NCBI GenBank assembly: GCA_013349595.1
Contig: DUZI01000006.1
Coordinates: 1-18,210, forward strand
Reading direction: 5' to 3'
Source: Nitrospirota bacterium
GTDB lineage: Bacteria > Nitrospirota > Thermodesulfovibrionia > Thermodesulfovibrionales > Dissulfurispiraceae
Length of the DNA: 18,210 nt
Under the pieces are notes generated by a model. The model was not told where the DNA came from. It ran no database searches and worked only from the letters and a program-made list of their open reading frames with translations. Positions 1 through 8,202 of this stretch are shown piece by piece. A program made the translations under genes and the position numbers. Every line of letters starts with the position of its first letter. Position 1 is the stretch's first letter.

Positions 1-25
1 AAAATTAAAATGCATTATAAACCTT

Positions 26-220
26 AAAATAGCGCTTAGGAAGGGCTGTTTCAGGATTTTTATAATCGACAAATTTTATTTATAATTTTGATTTATACAT
101 TTAAAACAATGCCTTATGACAAAACCCCCCTAGGAACTTTTTTTATAAGGTGTCGTATAAAAATTCCACACCAGCCCTTCCTATCTTACTTGCTACTTTT
201 TAGTTTTATCGTTGATTTTG
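26..220 (+). repeat. Interspersed MITE-like repeat, copy 1
   Basis: First of four copies of a non-coding element also seen at 7160, 14088 and 15952. It begins with AAAATAGCGCTTAGG and ends near TTTTATCGTTGATTTTGGG. Inside, AGGAAGGGCTG (38-48) pairs perfectly with CAGCCCTTCCT (172-182). The pairing continues inward as ATTTTTATA/TATAAAAAT and CGAC/GTCG (67-70 with 152-155), so most of the unit can fold into one long interrupted hairpin with a loop of about 80 nt. A smaller inner repeat, CCTTAT (112-117) and ATAAGG (145-150), lies in the loop. No ORF is present. The four-way similarity and the end points are read directly; calling it a miniature transposable element is inference. Confidence 0.8.
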
Positions 221-244
221 GGAATAAAGAATAAAAAATGAAAT

Positions 245-290
245 CGTCGATTATAAAAATTCTGAAACAGCCCTTCGTATCGCTTTTTTT
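245..290 (-). repeat. Inverted left-end fragment of the same repeat family
   Basis: Positions 246-275 are the reverse complement of 41-70 with one mismatch (29 of 30), covering the AAGGGCTGTTTCAG and ATTTTTATAATCGAC blocks. On the minus strand the outer end reads AAAAAAAGCGATACG, which resembles the left terminus of copy 3 (AAAATAGCGATAGC). It is therefore a left-end fragment placed head-to-head with copy 1, since copies 2-4 stop before this segment. Alternatively, 26-290 is one complete element with long terminal inverted repeats and the others are shortened. Confidence 0.7.
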
Positions 291-319
291 GGGAATTAGA
301 CAGGGATATAGGGCAACAA

Positions 320-348
320 TTGACATAGTTTTAAAATTATTGTTAAAT
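320..348 (+). promoter_or_regulatory. Predicted sigma70-type promoter of the hrcA operon
   Basis: A perfect -35 box TTGACA (320-325) is followed, after 17 bp, by TTAAAT (343-348), which matches four of six bases of the -10 consensus. Transcription would start near 354-356, inside the CIRCE operator. This is the usual arrangement for HrcA-repressed heat-shock promoters. Confidence 0.7.
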
Positions 349-351
349 TAT

Positions 352-378
352 TTAGCACTCTAATGATGAGAGTGCTAA
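352..378 (+). promoter_or_regulatory. CIRCE operator (HrcA binding site)
   Basis: TTAGCACTC (352-360) and GAGTGCTAA (370-378) form a perfect 9-9-9 inverted repeat, identical to the CIRCE consensus. It overlaps the expected transcription start and lies 20 bp ahead of the hrcA start codon. The repressor HrcA is the first gene of the operon, so negative autoregulation with release on heat shock is the expected mode. No second CIRCE was seen, including upstream of clpC. Confidence 0.97.
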
Positions 379-397
379 TAAAAGAGGGGGTGACCTT

Positions 398-1438
398 ATG
401 CTTGATGAAAGAAGCAAACAAATACTATATGCAGTAACTCAAAGTTACATCAATAAGCCAGATCCTGTTGGTTCTCGTTATGTGACTAAAAAGTTTGACT
501 TTAGTCTTTCATCAGCAACTATTAGAAATATAATGGCTGATTTAGAGGAGTTAGGTTTTTTGAGTCAACCCCATACATCTGCTGGCAGGATTCCTACAGA
601 TATGGCTTATAGATTTTATGTTGATATGTTGATGAACCAAAGTAGTTTTGATTTTGATACACACATTGCAGATGAAATCAAAAGGAGGCTTGACAGAATT
701 AAAAATGATATAAACGGGTTTTTTAAAGAGGTTTCTGCAACTCTTTCTAATCTTTCAAGCTATATGAGTATTGCCCAACCACCTAAGGCTTTGAACTCTA
801 CTTTTAAAAAGATTGAACTAATAAAATACAAAGAGGGATCTATAGCAGCAGTCCTATTGACAAAAGAAAATATAATAAAAAGTAAGATTTTGCAAATTGA
901 TCCATTTTTGACACAGAAAGACTTAAATAGAATTGCTGATTTTCTCAATTCTGAATATGAAGGCTTTACGATTGATGAAATAAGATCAGTTCTTTTACAA
1001 AGACTAAAGTCAGAGAAAGCTGCATGGTATCAGTTATTAACAAAAGCAATGGCTATATATGAACAAATACTCTTTTTTGCTGAAAATGAGATATTTATTG
1101 AGGGTCTTTATGATGTCATCAATCTACCTGACTTTGCTGATATCTCAAAGATGAAGGAGATATACAGGGCAATCAAGGATAAAGACCTTTTGTTAAAAAT
1201 AATTGAGGATTTGAGAGAGTCTGAAGGTGTGCAAGTAATAATTGGATGTGAGAATCCAATACAAGAATTAAACAAATTTAGTATCGTTGCTTCTAGTTAT
1301 AAAAGTTGTGGTAAAAAGATGGGTGTTATAGCTATTATTGGTCCAACAAGGATGGACTACTTAAAGGCAATATCTATGGTAGATTTAGTATCAAGATGTG
1401 TATGTGAAATTCTACAGAATGTTGATTCTGAATATTAA
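398..1438 (+). CDS. hrcA: Heat-inducible transcription repressor HrcA
   Basis: HrcA binds CIRCE as a dimer and represses heat-shock chaperone operons; in other bacteria its activity depends on chaperonin. The 346-aa length is typical. The N-terminal winged helix-turn-helix region spans roughly residues 1-75 and includes the family signature SSATIRNIMADLEELGFL followed by HTSAGRIPTD. The rest is the GAF-like and inserted dimerisation region, ending with a typical HrcA segment (IGPTRMDYLKAISMVDLV). The ATG at 398 is supported by a near-consensus Shine-Dalgarno sequence (AGGGGGTGA) just upstream. The gene is first in the operon, directly behind a promoter and CIRCE. The grpE gene starts 12 nt after its stop. 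Nothing looks truncated. Confidence 0.97.
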   Translation: MLDERSKQILYAVTQSYINKPDPVGSRYVTKKFDFSLSSATIRNIMADLEELGFLSQPHTSAGRIPTDMAYRFYVDMLMNQSSFDFDTHIADEIKRRLDRIKNDINGFFKEVSATLSNLSSYMSIAQPPKALNSTFKKIELIKYKEGSIAAVLLTKENIIKSKILQIDPFLTQKDLNRIADFLNSEYEGFTIDEIRSVLLQRLKSEKAAWYQLLTKAMAIYEQILFFAENEIFIEGLYDVINLPDFADISKMKEIYRAIKDKDLLLKIIEDLRESEGVQVIIGCENPIQELNKFSIVASSYKSCGKKMGVIAIIGPTRMDYLKAISMVDLVSRCVCEILQNVDSEY

Positions 1439-1450
1439 GGAGAGGAGAAT

Positions 1451-1984
1451 ATGCAAGAAGACCAAAAAAATATTGATAATGGTAATGAAAATATTGAAAA
1501 TATTGAAAATGATACCACAGATTTAATTGAAAAATTAAAACAAGAAAATGAAGATTACAAAAATAAATATTTGAGACTTTATGCAGAGTTTGACAATTAC
1601 AAGAGAAAGATTTTAAAGGATAAAGAAGAAATTATCAAATATTCAAATGAATCTATTTTAAATGAACTGCTTCCAATCCTTGACAGTTTAGAGATGGCAA
1701 TAAAACATGGTAGTTCTTCAACAACAGAAAATCTTGAATCACTCAAAAAGGGAGTTGAAAATACCTTTAGGGAATTACAGAGGACTTTAGAGAAATTTGG
1801 AGTCACATATATTGATGCTCAAGGTAAGGAGTTTAATCCAGCCTTTCATCATGCTATAAGTCAGGTTGATAAAGATGATGTTGAGGATAATACAGTAATT
1901 GAAGAGTTTAGAAAAGGTTATATGTTGAGAGATAAGGTCCTTAGACCTGCCTTAGTAGTTGTTTCAAAAAAATCAAATGGATAA
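1451..1984 (+). CDS. grpE: Nucleotide exchange factor GrpE
   Basis: GrpE is the co-chaperone that speeds ADP release from DnaK in the cytoplasm. The 177-aa protein has a charged, Asn/Glu-rich N-terminus. A long helix with coiled-coil character follows (about residues 20-65, including YLRLYAEFDNYKRK). The C-terminal beta domain carries the GrpE signatures GKEFNPAFHHAISQV and EEFRKGYMLRDKVLRPALV. The start is preceded by an AGGAGAGGAG ribosome binding site. It sits between hrcA and dnaK, 22 nt ahead of dnaK, as in many hrcA-grpE-dnaK-dnaJ operons, and is probably co-transcribed from the CIRCE-controlled promoter. Confidence 0.97.
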   Translation: MQEDQKNIDNGNENIENIENDTTDLIEKLKQENEDYKNKYLRLYAEFDNYKRKILKDKEEIIKYSNESILNELLPILDSLEMAIKHGSSSTTENLESLKKGVENTFRELQRTLEKFGVTYIDAQGKEFNPAFHHAISQVDKDDVEDNTVIEEFRKGYMLRDKVLRPALVVVSKKSNG

Positions 1985-2006
1985 ATAAAGGAGGAGGTTA
2001 CTAACA

Positions 2007-3926
2007 ATGGGAAAGGCAATAGGTATTGATTTAGGTACAACAAATTCTGTCGTTGCTGCAGTTGTAGGCGGTGAACCAGTAGTTATACCCAATCAAGAGG
2101 GGAGCAGGACTACTCCGTCTGTGGTAGCAATTACTGATAAGGGAGAGAGGCTTGTTGGTCAGATTGCAAAGAGGCAGGCAATCACAAACCCAGAAAATAC
2201 GATATTTTCTATAAAAAGACTTATGGGGAGGAAGTTTGACAGCAAAGAGGTTGATCACGCAAAAAAAAGACTTCCCTACAAAATAGTCCCTGCAGAAAAT
2301 AATGATGCCCATGTAGAGATTAGAGGCAAGAGATATTCACCACCTGAAATCTCTGCAATGATTTTACAAAAGCTCAAACAAGCAGCAGAAGATTATCTTG
2401 GTGAACCTGTTACAGATGCAGTCATCACAGTACCAGCTTATTTTGATGACAGTCAAAGACAGGCTACAAAGGATGCAGGTCGAATTGCAGGATTAAATGT
2501 TTTAAGAATTATAAATGAACCCACTGCTGCGGCTCTTTGTTATGGACTTGACAAGAAGAAAGAGGAAAAAGTTGCTGTCTATGATCTTGGTGGTGGAACC
2601 TTTGATGTATCTATCCTTGAAATAGGTGAAGGCGTAATTGAGGTTAAATCAACAAATGGTGATACTTATCTTGGAGGAGATGATTTTGATCTTAAGATTA
2701 TTGACATGCTTGTTGATGAATTCAAAAAAGAACAGGGTATTGACCTCAAAAATGATAAAATGGCACTTCAAAGACTGAAAGAGGCAGCTGAAAGGGCAAA
2801 GATTGAACTTTCAACTGCTGCAGAGACAGAGATTAATCTGCCTTTTATCACAGCCGATGTATCTGGTCCAAAGCATTTACTTATAAAACTAACAAGGGCA
2901 AAATTTGAACAATTGACAGACAATTTAATTGATATGACTATTGAGCCATGCAGAAAGGCTTTACAAGATGCAGGACTGACTTCAAAAGAGATAGATGAGG
3001 TCATTCTTGTTGGTGGACAAACAAGGACACCAAAGGTTCAGCAAGTTGTGCAAAGTTACTTTGGCAAAGAGCCAAATAAGAGCGTAAATCCCGATGAGGT
3101 TGTTGCTCTTGGTGCTGCAATACAGTCTGCTGTATTAAAGGGTGATATTAAAGAAGTACTTTTGCTTGATGTTACACCACTTTCACTTGGAATTGAGACA
3201 CTTGGTGGAATATTTACAAAGATAATTGAAAGGAATACAACAATACCAACCAAAAAGTCTCAAATATTCTCAACTGCAGCTGACAATCAACCTGCAGTAA
3301 CAATAAAGGTTCATCAAGGTGAAAGAGAGATGGCATCAGACAACAAACTACTTGGTGTTTTTGAACTTGTTGGTATCCCTCCTGCACCAAGGGGTGTACC
3401 GCAGATAGAGGTTACCTTTGATATAGATGCAAATGGTATATTACATGTTTCTGCTAAGGATTTAGGCACAGGCAAGGAACAGTCCATTAAGATTACAGCC
3501 TCAAGTGGTCTTTCTGAAGAGGAAATCAAAAAGATGATTCGTGATGCAGAAAGCCATGCTTCTGAAGATAGGAGCAAAAAAGAATTGATAGAGGCAAAAA
3601 ATAATGCAGACTCCATCTGTTATAGTGTAGAAAAGTCCTTGAAAGAATACGGTGATAAGATTTCGGAGACAGAAAAAGAAGAGATTAAGAGGGCAATAGA
3701 AAAGTGTAGAAGGCTCAAAGATGAAAGCAATAATACAAGCGAAATTAAATCAGCTATTGAGGAGTTAACAAAGGCTTCACATAAATTAGCAGAACAGATG
3801 TATAAAAATGTAAATCCTAATCCATCAGCAGATGCATCACAGGGTCAGGGTAGCCAAGCAAAGGCTAAACAAGAGGAAGATGTAGTTGATGCAGAATTTG
3901 AAGATTTAGATAAGAACAAAAAATGA
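2007..3926 (+). CDS. dnaK: Molecular chaperone DnaK (Hsp70)
   Basis: DnaK is the ATP-dependent Hsp70 that binds exposed hydrophobic peptide segments of unfolded proteins. At 639 aa it is full length. The nucleotide-binding domain shows phosphate motif 1 IDLGTTNS (residues 7-14), phosphate motif 2 YDLGGGTFD (near 192-200) and the adenosine motif LVGGQTRTP (near 335). The interdomain linker EVLLLDVTPLSLG lies near 384-396, followed by the substrate-binding domain and a helical lid. The C-terminal tail ends EEDVVDAEFEDLD, close to the usual EEVD-like acidic end. A strong AAAGGAGGAGGT ribosome binding site precedes the ATG. The stop codon overlaps the dnaJ start in an ATGA junction, implying translational coupling. 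Confidence 0.99.
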   Translation: MGKAIGIDLGTTNSVVAAVVGGEPVVIPNQEGSRTTPSVVAITDKGERLVGQIAKRQAITNPENTIFSIKRLMGRKFDSKEVDHAKKRLPYKIVPAENNDAHVEIRGKRYSPPEISAMILQKLKQAAEDYLGEPVTDAVITVPAYFDDSQRQATKDAGRIAGLNVLRIINEPTAAALCYGLDKKKEEKVAVYDLGGGTFDVSILEIGEGVIEVKSTNGDTYLGGDDFDLKIIDMLVDEFKKEQGIDLKNDKMALQRLKEAAERAKIELSTAAETEINLPFITADVSGPKHLLIKLTRAKFEQLTDNLIDMTIEPCRKALQDAGLTSKEIDEVILVGGQTRTPKVQQVVQSYFGKEPNKSVNPDEVVALGAAIQSAVLKGDIKEVLLLDVTPLSLGIETLGGIFTKIIERNTTIPTKKSQIFSTAADNQPAVTIKVHQGEREMASDNKLLGVFELVGIPPAPRGVPQIEVTFDIDANGILHVSAKDLGTGKEQSIKITASSGLSEEEIKKMIRDAESHASEDRSKKELIEAKNNADSICYSVEKSLKEYGDKISETEKEEIKRAIEKCRRLKDESNNTSEIKSAIEELTKASHKLAEQMYKNVNPNPSADASQGQGSQAKAKQEEDVVDAEFEDLDKNKK

Positions 3927-5023
3927 AAGATTACTATGCTACTCTTGGGGTTGACAGGAATGCCTCTCAAGACGAAATCAAGAAGGCATTCCGTCAATTA
4001 GCCCTTAAATATCATCCTGATAGAAATCAGGGGAACAAAGAGGCAGAGGAAAAATTCAAAGAGATAAATGAAGCCTATACCTGTCTCAGTGATCCTGATA
4101 AGAGAAACCATTATGATCGTTTTGGCACTGCCGAAGGCTTCCCTAATCAAGGTGGTTTTGGTGCAGGAGGCAGTACCACTTTTAGCACAATTTTTGAAGA
4201 CATATTTGAAGACTTTTTTGGAGGTTTTTCTGGAAGGGGTGCAAAACCTACAAGGGGAGCTGACCTTAGATATAATCTAACAATTACCCTTGAAGAATCA
4301 GCTTTTGGCGCTGAAAAAATAATAACTGTTTCCAAATGGAATAACTGTGATGTATGTCATGGAACTGGGGCGGAACCTGGAACAAATCCAATCAGTTGTG
4401 GACAGTGTAAAGGGACAGGTAATATAAGGTTTCAACAAGGCTTCTTTAGCGTCTCAAAGACATGTCCTAAGTGTCAGGGTACGGGTATCATAATACCCAG
4501 CCCATGTAAGAATTGTAAGGGGACAACAAAGGTAAGGATAAACAAAGAATTATCTATCAAAATACCTGCAGGTGTTGATAGTAATTCAAGGTTGCGTGTT
4601 TCTGGAGAAGGCGACATTGGAAATAATGGAGGCTCTCCTGGTGATTTATATGTAATTATATCAGTGCAAGAGCACCCAATATTCAAGAGAGTAGGGATGG
4701 ATATATACTGTCATATACCTATTTCTTTCCCTAAAGCCGTTTTTGGTGGGGAGATAGAAGTGCCTACTTTAAATGGTCCTTATAAACACAAGATACCTGC
4801 AGGTACATCTTCAGGGGCAGAATTTAGGCTTAAAGGGAAAGGAATTCCAAAACTCGGCAGTTTCCATCGTGGAGACCAAATATTACAAGTCTCAATTGAA
4901 GTTCCTAAAAAACTCTCTGACAGACAAAAAGAAATCCTTAGAGAATTTGCAAAACTCTCAGGAGAAGAGATAGATGTTCCTAAAGGTTTTACGGGTAAAT
5001 TAAAGGATTTATTTACTGCCTAA
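3923..5023 (+). CDS. dnaJ: Chaperone protein DnaJ (Hsp40, type I)
   Basis: DnaJ delivers unfolded substrates to DnaK and stimulates its ATPase. The 366-aa protein has all type I parts in order. The J domain has its catalytic HPD at residues 31-33. A Gly/Phe-rich region follows (about 72-105). The zinc-binding domain has four cysteine repeats: CDVCHGTG, CGQCKGTG, CPKCQGTG and CKNCKGTT. The C-terminal substrate-binding beta domains complete it. The fourth zinc repeat has Thr where the last Gly of CxxCxGxG is usual; all eight cysteines are kept, so zinc binding should be intact. The start codon overlaps the dnaK stop by 4 nt. The Nudix gene begins 4 nt after the stop. Confidence 0.98.
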   Translation: MKDYYATLGVDRNASQDEIKKAFRQLALKYHPDRNQGNKEAEEKFKEINEAYTCLSDPDKRNHYDRFGTAEGFPNQGGFGAGGSTTFSTIFEDIFEDFFGGFSGRGAKPTRGADLRYNLTITLEESAFGAEKIITVSKWNNCDVCHGTGAEPGTNPISCGQCKGTGNIRFQQGFFSVSKTCPKCQGTGIIIPSPCKNCKGTTKVRINKELSIKIPAGVDSNSRLRVSGEGDIGNNGGSPGDLYVIISVQEHPIFKRVGMDIYCHIPISFPKAVFGGEIEVPTLNGPYKHKIPAGTSSGAEFRLKGKGIPKLGSFHRGDQILQVSIEVPKKLSDRQKEILREFAKLSGEEIDVPKGFTGKLKDLFTA

Positions 5024-5027
5024 AGGT

Positions 5028-5540
5028 ATGGTAGTAGAAGAGTTACTTGAAGTTGTAAATCATGAAGGTATAGTCATAAAGATTCTACCAAGGTCAGAGA
5101 TACATGGCAATCCCTCATTATTGCATAAAGTAGTCCACTTAATTGTTGTCAACAAAACAGGACAAGTGCTTCTTCAAAAGAGGTCTTACAAAAAAGATGT
5201 TGCTCCTGAAAAATGGGATACCTCCGTAGGAGGTCATGTTAACCCATCAGAAAGCCTTGAAAAAGCCATTGAGAGGGAAACCTTAGAAGAACTTGGTTTT
5301 TTATGTGTCAATCCAAGGTTTCTCTATTCTTATATTCATTCCAATAGTTATGAAAGCGAACTTGTCTATACTTACCTTTATCAATATGAAGGTCCTTTTG
5401 ACTTTAACAAAGAAGAGATAGACGAAATAAGATTTTGGAATTTAGATGAGATAGAGGCTGTGTTAGAAAAAAATATTCTGAGTGATAACTTTAAATCAGA
5501 GTTTAATCGCTATATTGAGCATACCCAAAAAAATACTTAA
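5028..5540 (+). CDS. Nudix hydrolase family protein
   Basis: Nudix enzymes hydrolyse nucleoside diphosphates linked to another moiety, using a divalent metal held by the Nudix box. The 170-aa protein carries a full box from Gly69 to Phe91 (GHVNPSE, then RETLEELGF), fitting GX5EX7REUXEEXGU. The preceding KWDTSVGGH and the N-terminal 'NHEG...PRSEIHGNPSLLHKVVH' region resemble the isopentenyl-diphosphate isomerase-like / YfcD-type Nudix subgroup. The substrate cannot be read from sequence. The ATG at 5028 lies 4 nt after the dnaJ stop and has only a close AAAGG as ribosome binding site, so translation is probably coupled. Its 3' end overlaps the next gene. Co-transcription with the heat-shock genes is inferred from spacing. 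Confidence 0.9.
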   Translation: MVVEELLEVVNHEGIVIKILPRSEIHGNPSLLHKVVHLIVVNKTGQVLLQKRSYKKDVAPEKWDTSVGGHVNPSESLEKAIERETLEELGFLCVNPRFLYSYIHSNSYESELVYTYLYQYEGPFDFNKEEIDEIRFWNLDEIEAVLEKNILSDNFKSEFNRYIEHTQKNT

Positions 5541-7134
5541 TAAGATTGACTATTATTTAAAAGACGAAGTTGGCACTGTCTTTAAAGACCATGGTGGGAA
5601 AAAAAGAATTGCCCTTATTTATCCAAATGTTTATTCCATAGGTATGTCAAACCTTGGTTTTCAGACTATTTATAGTATCCTAAACAGTAGAGATGATGTA
5701 GTATGTGAAAGAGCCTTTTTACCTGACAAATATGATTTAGAGGAATTAAAAAGAACAGGACTGCCCGTAATAACTTACGAATCAAAGTGTTCCATCAGTA
5801 ATTTTGACATTATTGCCCTATCTATATCTTTTGAAAACGACTACCCGAATATAATAAAAATTCTAAGTTTATCAAATATCCCTGTTTACAGTGTAAACAG
5901 AAATGATAGTTTCCCTCTTTTGATTGCAGGAGGTGTATGTTGTTTTTCAAATCCAGCACCCTTTGAAGATATATTTGATGTAATCTTTATAGGTGAGTCA
6001 GAAGAAACAATTAACCTTTTCTTGGATTTATATACCAAAAGATTTCAAAAAGATGATATTAAAAGAGAGATAGTATCTATAGAAGGTATTTATATACCTT
6101 CTTTTTATAAAACTGATACCATCGTGCCAAAAAGCATCTATCCTCAAGCACCTGTCTTTATAAAAAAAACATATTTTAAAAATTTCAACCAAATCATTAT
6201 AAATCCTACGATTAAGACAAAAAATAGTGAATTCGGACACTTGTGTCTTTTAGAAGTTATGCGTGGATGTCATTGGAGGTGTAGGTTTTGTCTTGTAAGT
6301 TCAATATATAATCCTGTAAGGATTAGAGAAAAAGATATAATGAATCAGGAAATAGACAAGGCTCAATCAAAGGTTGGCCTAATTGCCCCTTCATTGAGTG
6401 ATGTCCCTTATATAAATGAGTTGATCTCAAAAGATAATGTTAATTTCTCAATCACCTCCTTGAGGTCAAATCAAAAAAGTAACTCCTTAATAAGTCTCTT
6501 AAAAGATAAAAAAAGTCTGTCTATTGCACCTGAGGCAGGTAGTGAAAAGCTGCGAAGGGTCATCAACAAAAAGATAAATGAAGATGACATATTATCAACT
6601 GCTTCAACTGCCTTTCAAAAGGGGATAGAAATATTAAGGCTCTATTTCATGATTGGATTGCCTCAAGAAAGGCTTGAAGATATTGAGTCTATTATTTCAT
6701 TAACAAAAAAGATATTGTCATTAAGTAAGAGTTCAAGAATTGTCCTCACATTAACTCCTTTTGTTCCAAAACCCTTCACCGCCTTTCAATGGCACAAATT
6801 TGAAGACATTAAGGTATTAAAAGAGAAGATAAATTTCATCAAAAAGAATCTTAATCTCTTAAGCAAAATAACTATCAATAACGAATCAGTTCGTCATTCT
6901 TTTATACAAGCAGTATTTGCAAGGGGTGACAGGAAAGTATTAAAAAATATTATTGATCTTTCACAAACAGGTGATATGAATAAAATTATACGAGATAAAT
7001 CTTTGTCAGACAAGATAACAACCTGTTGGCAATATGATGAACCTTTACCATGGGATTTCATAGATATAGGCATATCAAAGGCACAACTTTGGAAGGAATA
7101 TCAAAGTGCAATAAACGACTTTCAATCATATTAA
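5482..7134 (+). CDS. B12-binding-type radical SAM protein
   Basis: The 550-aa protein contains the radical SAM cluster motif CHWRCRFC (Cys263, Cys267, Cys270 counted from 5482), which binds a [4Fe-4S] cluster for S-adenosylmethionine cleavage. The N-terminal part (KKRIALIYPNVYSIGMSNLGFQTIYSIL, then a Rossmann-like stretch ending at the GEAEET-like GESEET) looks like the degenerate B12-binding domain of the TIGR03960-like radical SAM family. SIAPEAGSEKLRRVINK and the FMIGLPQE loop are typical of the radical SAM barrel. The true substrate is unknown. The start is uncertain: GTG at 5482 overlaps the Nudix gene by 59 nt; TTG at 5515 overlaps by 26 nt and is equally plausible. It is the last gene of the plus-strand operon; a repeat element begins 25 bp after its stop. 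Confidence 0.88.
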   Translation: MITLNQSLIAILSIPKKILNKIDYYLKDEVGTVFKDHGGKKRIALIYPNVYSIGMSNLGFQTIYSILNSRDDVVCERAFLPDKYDLEELKRTGLPVITYESKCSISNFDIIALSISFENDYPNIIKILSLSNIPVYSVNRNDSFPLLIAGGVCCFSNPAPFEDIFDVIFIGESEETINLFLDLYTKRFQKDDIKREIVSIEGIYIPSFYKTDTIVPKSIYPQAPVFIKKTYFKNFNQIIINPTIKTKNSEFGHLCLLEVMRGCHWRCRFCLVSSIYNPVRIREKDIMNQEIDKAQSKVGLIAPSLSDVPYINELISKDNVNFSITSLRSNQKSNSLISLLKDKKSLSIAPEAGSEKLRRVINKKINEDDILSTASTAFQKGIEILRLYFMIGLPQERLEDIESIISLTKKILSLSKSSRIVLTLTPFVPKPFTAFQWHKFEDIKVLKEKINFIKKNLNLLSKITINNESVRHSFIQAVFARGDRKVLKNIIDLSQTGDMNKIIRDKSLSDKITTCWQYDEPLPWDFIDIGISKAQLWKEYQSAINDFQSY

Positions 7135-7159
7135 ACTTTGATATTTAAACAATATCCTT

Positions 7160-7365
7160 AAAATAGCGCTTAGGAAGGACTGTTTCAGGATTTTTATAAT
7201 CGACAAATTTTATTTATAATTTTGATTTATACATTTAAAACAATGCCTTATGACAAAGACCTAAGGAACTTTTTTTATAAGGTGTCATATAAAAATTCCA
7301 CACCAGCCCTTCCTATCTTACTTGCTGATTTTATTAAGCTTTTTAGTTCTATCACCAATTTTTGG
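7160..7365 (+). repeat. Interspersed MITE-like repeat, copy 2
   Basis: Nearly identical to copy 1 from AAAATAGCGCTTAGG through CAGCCCTTCCTATCTTACTT, with a few base changes and a small deletion in the C-rich segment. It ends TTCTATCACCAATTTTTGG. It keeps the spacer GCTGATTTTATTAAGC that copy 1 has partly lost and has no nested palindrome, so it best represents the empty form. It fills the gap between the convergent radical SAM and aroE genes and runs over the last codons of aroE. The long hairpin could act as a barrier to read-through between the two operons, but there is no U-run typical of an intrinsic terminator. Confidence 0.8.
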
Positions 7366-8170
7366 AAAATATCTTTCTAAAATCTTCTACTGATGGAGTA
7401 AGATTAGTCCATATATTAAAGGCATATACTGCCTGCCAAAGCAACATACCCTTGCCATCTATAATTTTACACCCCTTCTTAGATGCAGATTCTAAAAATT
7501 GTGTCTTTGTATAAATCAAGTCACAAACAATATTTCTGTCAGTTATATAAGTTATGTCAATAGGCATAGGGTCGTCCTTATTAAGACCAAGTGATGTTGT
7601 ATTGATAATTACATCATAATCATCAATAGATTTGATATAATCAATCACATTAATTTTTTGAGAAATATGTTTAAAAGAATTAGCTAAATTTAAAGCTTTT
7701 TCAATAGTCCTATTGTAAATGCTGACAAAAGCTCCTTGAGTTAATAAACCATATGCTACTGCTCTACCTGCACCACCAGCACCAAGCACAAGAAAATGCT
7801 TATTCTTTATCGTAACATCATTTTCTTCTAAGGACCTAATAAATCCAATATAATCAGTATTAAAACCTCTGAGTTTATTATCTTCATTTTTTATTGTATT
7901 GACTGCTCCAATCGTAAGAGCATCATCAGAAATATCATCAAGCAGAGGCATAACTGCTTCTTTATGAGGTACTGTAATGTTCAGTCCCTTTATTTTTAAG
8001 ACTCTTGCTGCATCAATAGCTGCTTTAAGATTAACAGGTGGCACATCAAAAGCTACATAGCAAGCATCAATAGAAAGTTTTTGGAAGGCACAATTATGCA
8101 TTTGAGGTGATTTGCTATGACTAACAGGATGTCCAAAAATACAATACACATCAGTTGAACCTTTAATCAT
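7352..8170 (-). CDS. aroE: Shikimate dehydrogenase (NADP+)
   Basis: AroE reduces 3-dehydroshikimate to shikimate with NADPH in the pathway to chorismate and aromatic amino acids. The 272-aa protein has the substrate-binding start FGHPVSHSKSPQMHN, the NITVPHKE motif with the catalytic Lys, and NTDYIGF. The dinucleotide fold follows with VLGAGGAGRAV, then NTTSLGL and the C-terminal GKGMLLWQAVYAF. Length is normal. AAGGAG lies just ahead of the ATG, and the gene follows the DUF4416 gene by 32 nt, so it is probably the last gene of the clpC operon. Its final residues (Lys-Asn-Trp) and TGA stop lie inside repeat copy 2, so the C-terminal tail may have been reset by the insertion. Confidence 0.96.
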   Translation of the reverse strand: MIKGSTDVYCIFGHPVSHSKSPQMHNCAFQKLSIDACYVAFDVPPVNLKAAIDAARVLKIKGLNITVPHKEAVMPLLDDISDDALTIGAVNTIKNEDNKLRGFNTDYIGFIRSLEENDVTIKNKHFLVLGAGGAGRAVAYGLLTQGAFVSIYNRTIEKALNLANSFKHISQKINVIDYIKSIDDYDVIINTTSLGLNKDDPMPIDITYITDRNIVCDLIYTKTQFLESASKKGCKIIDGKGMLLWQAVYAFNIWTNLTPSVEDFRKIFSKNW

Positions 8171-8202
8171 TTCATATCTCCTTATTAAAATACACTAAAG
8201 GC

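Noticed and set aside
4147..4335. Antisense and alternative-frame ORFs within dnaK, dnaJ, clpC and glgB
   Set aside because: They lie wholly inside well-recognised genes, have no ribosome binding sites and show no family features.
4480..4540. DnaJ fourth zinc repeat CKNCKGTT as a defective zinc site
   Set aside because: All eight cysteines are kept; only the last glycine is replaced, which is tolerated variation.
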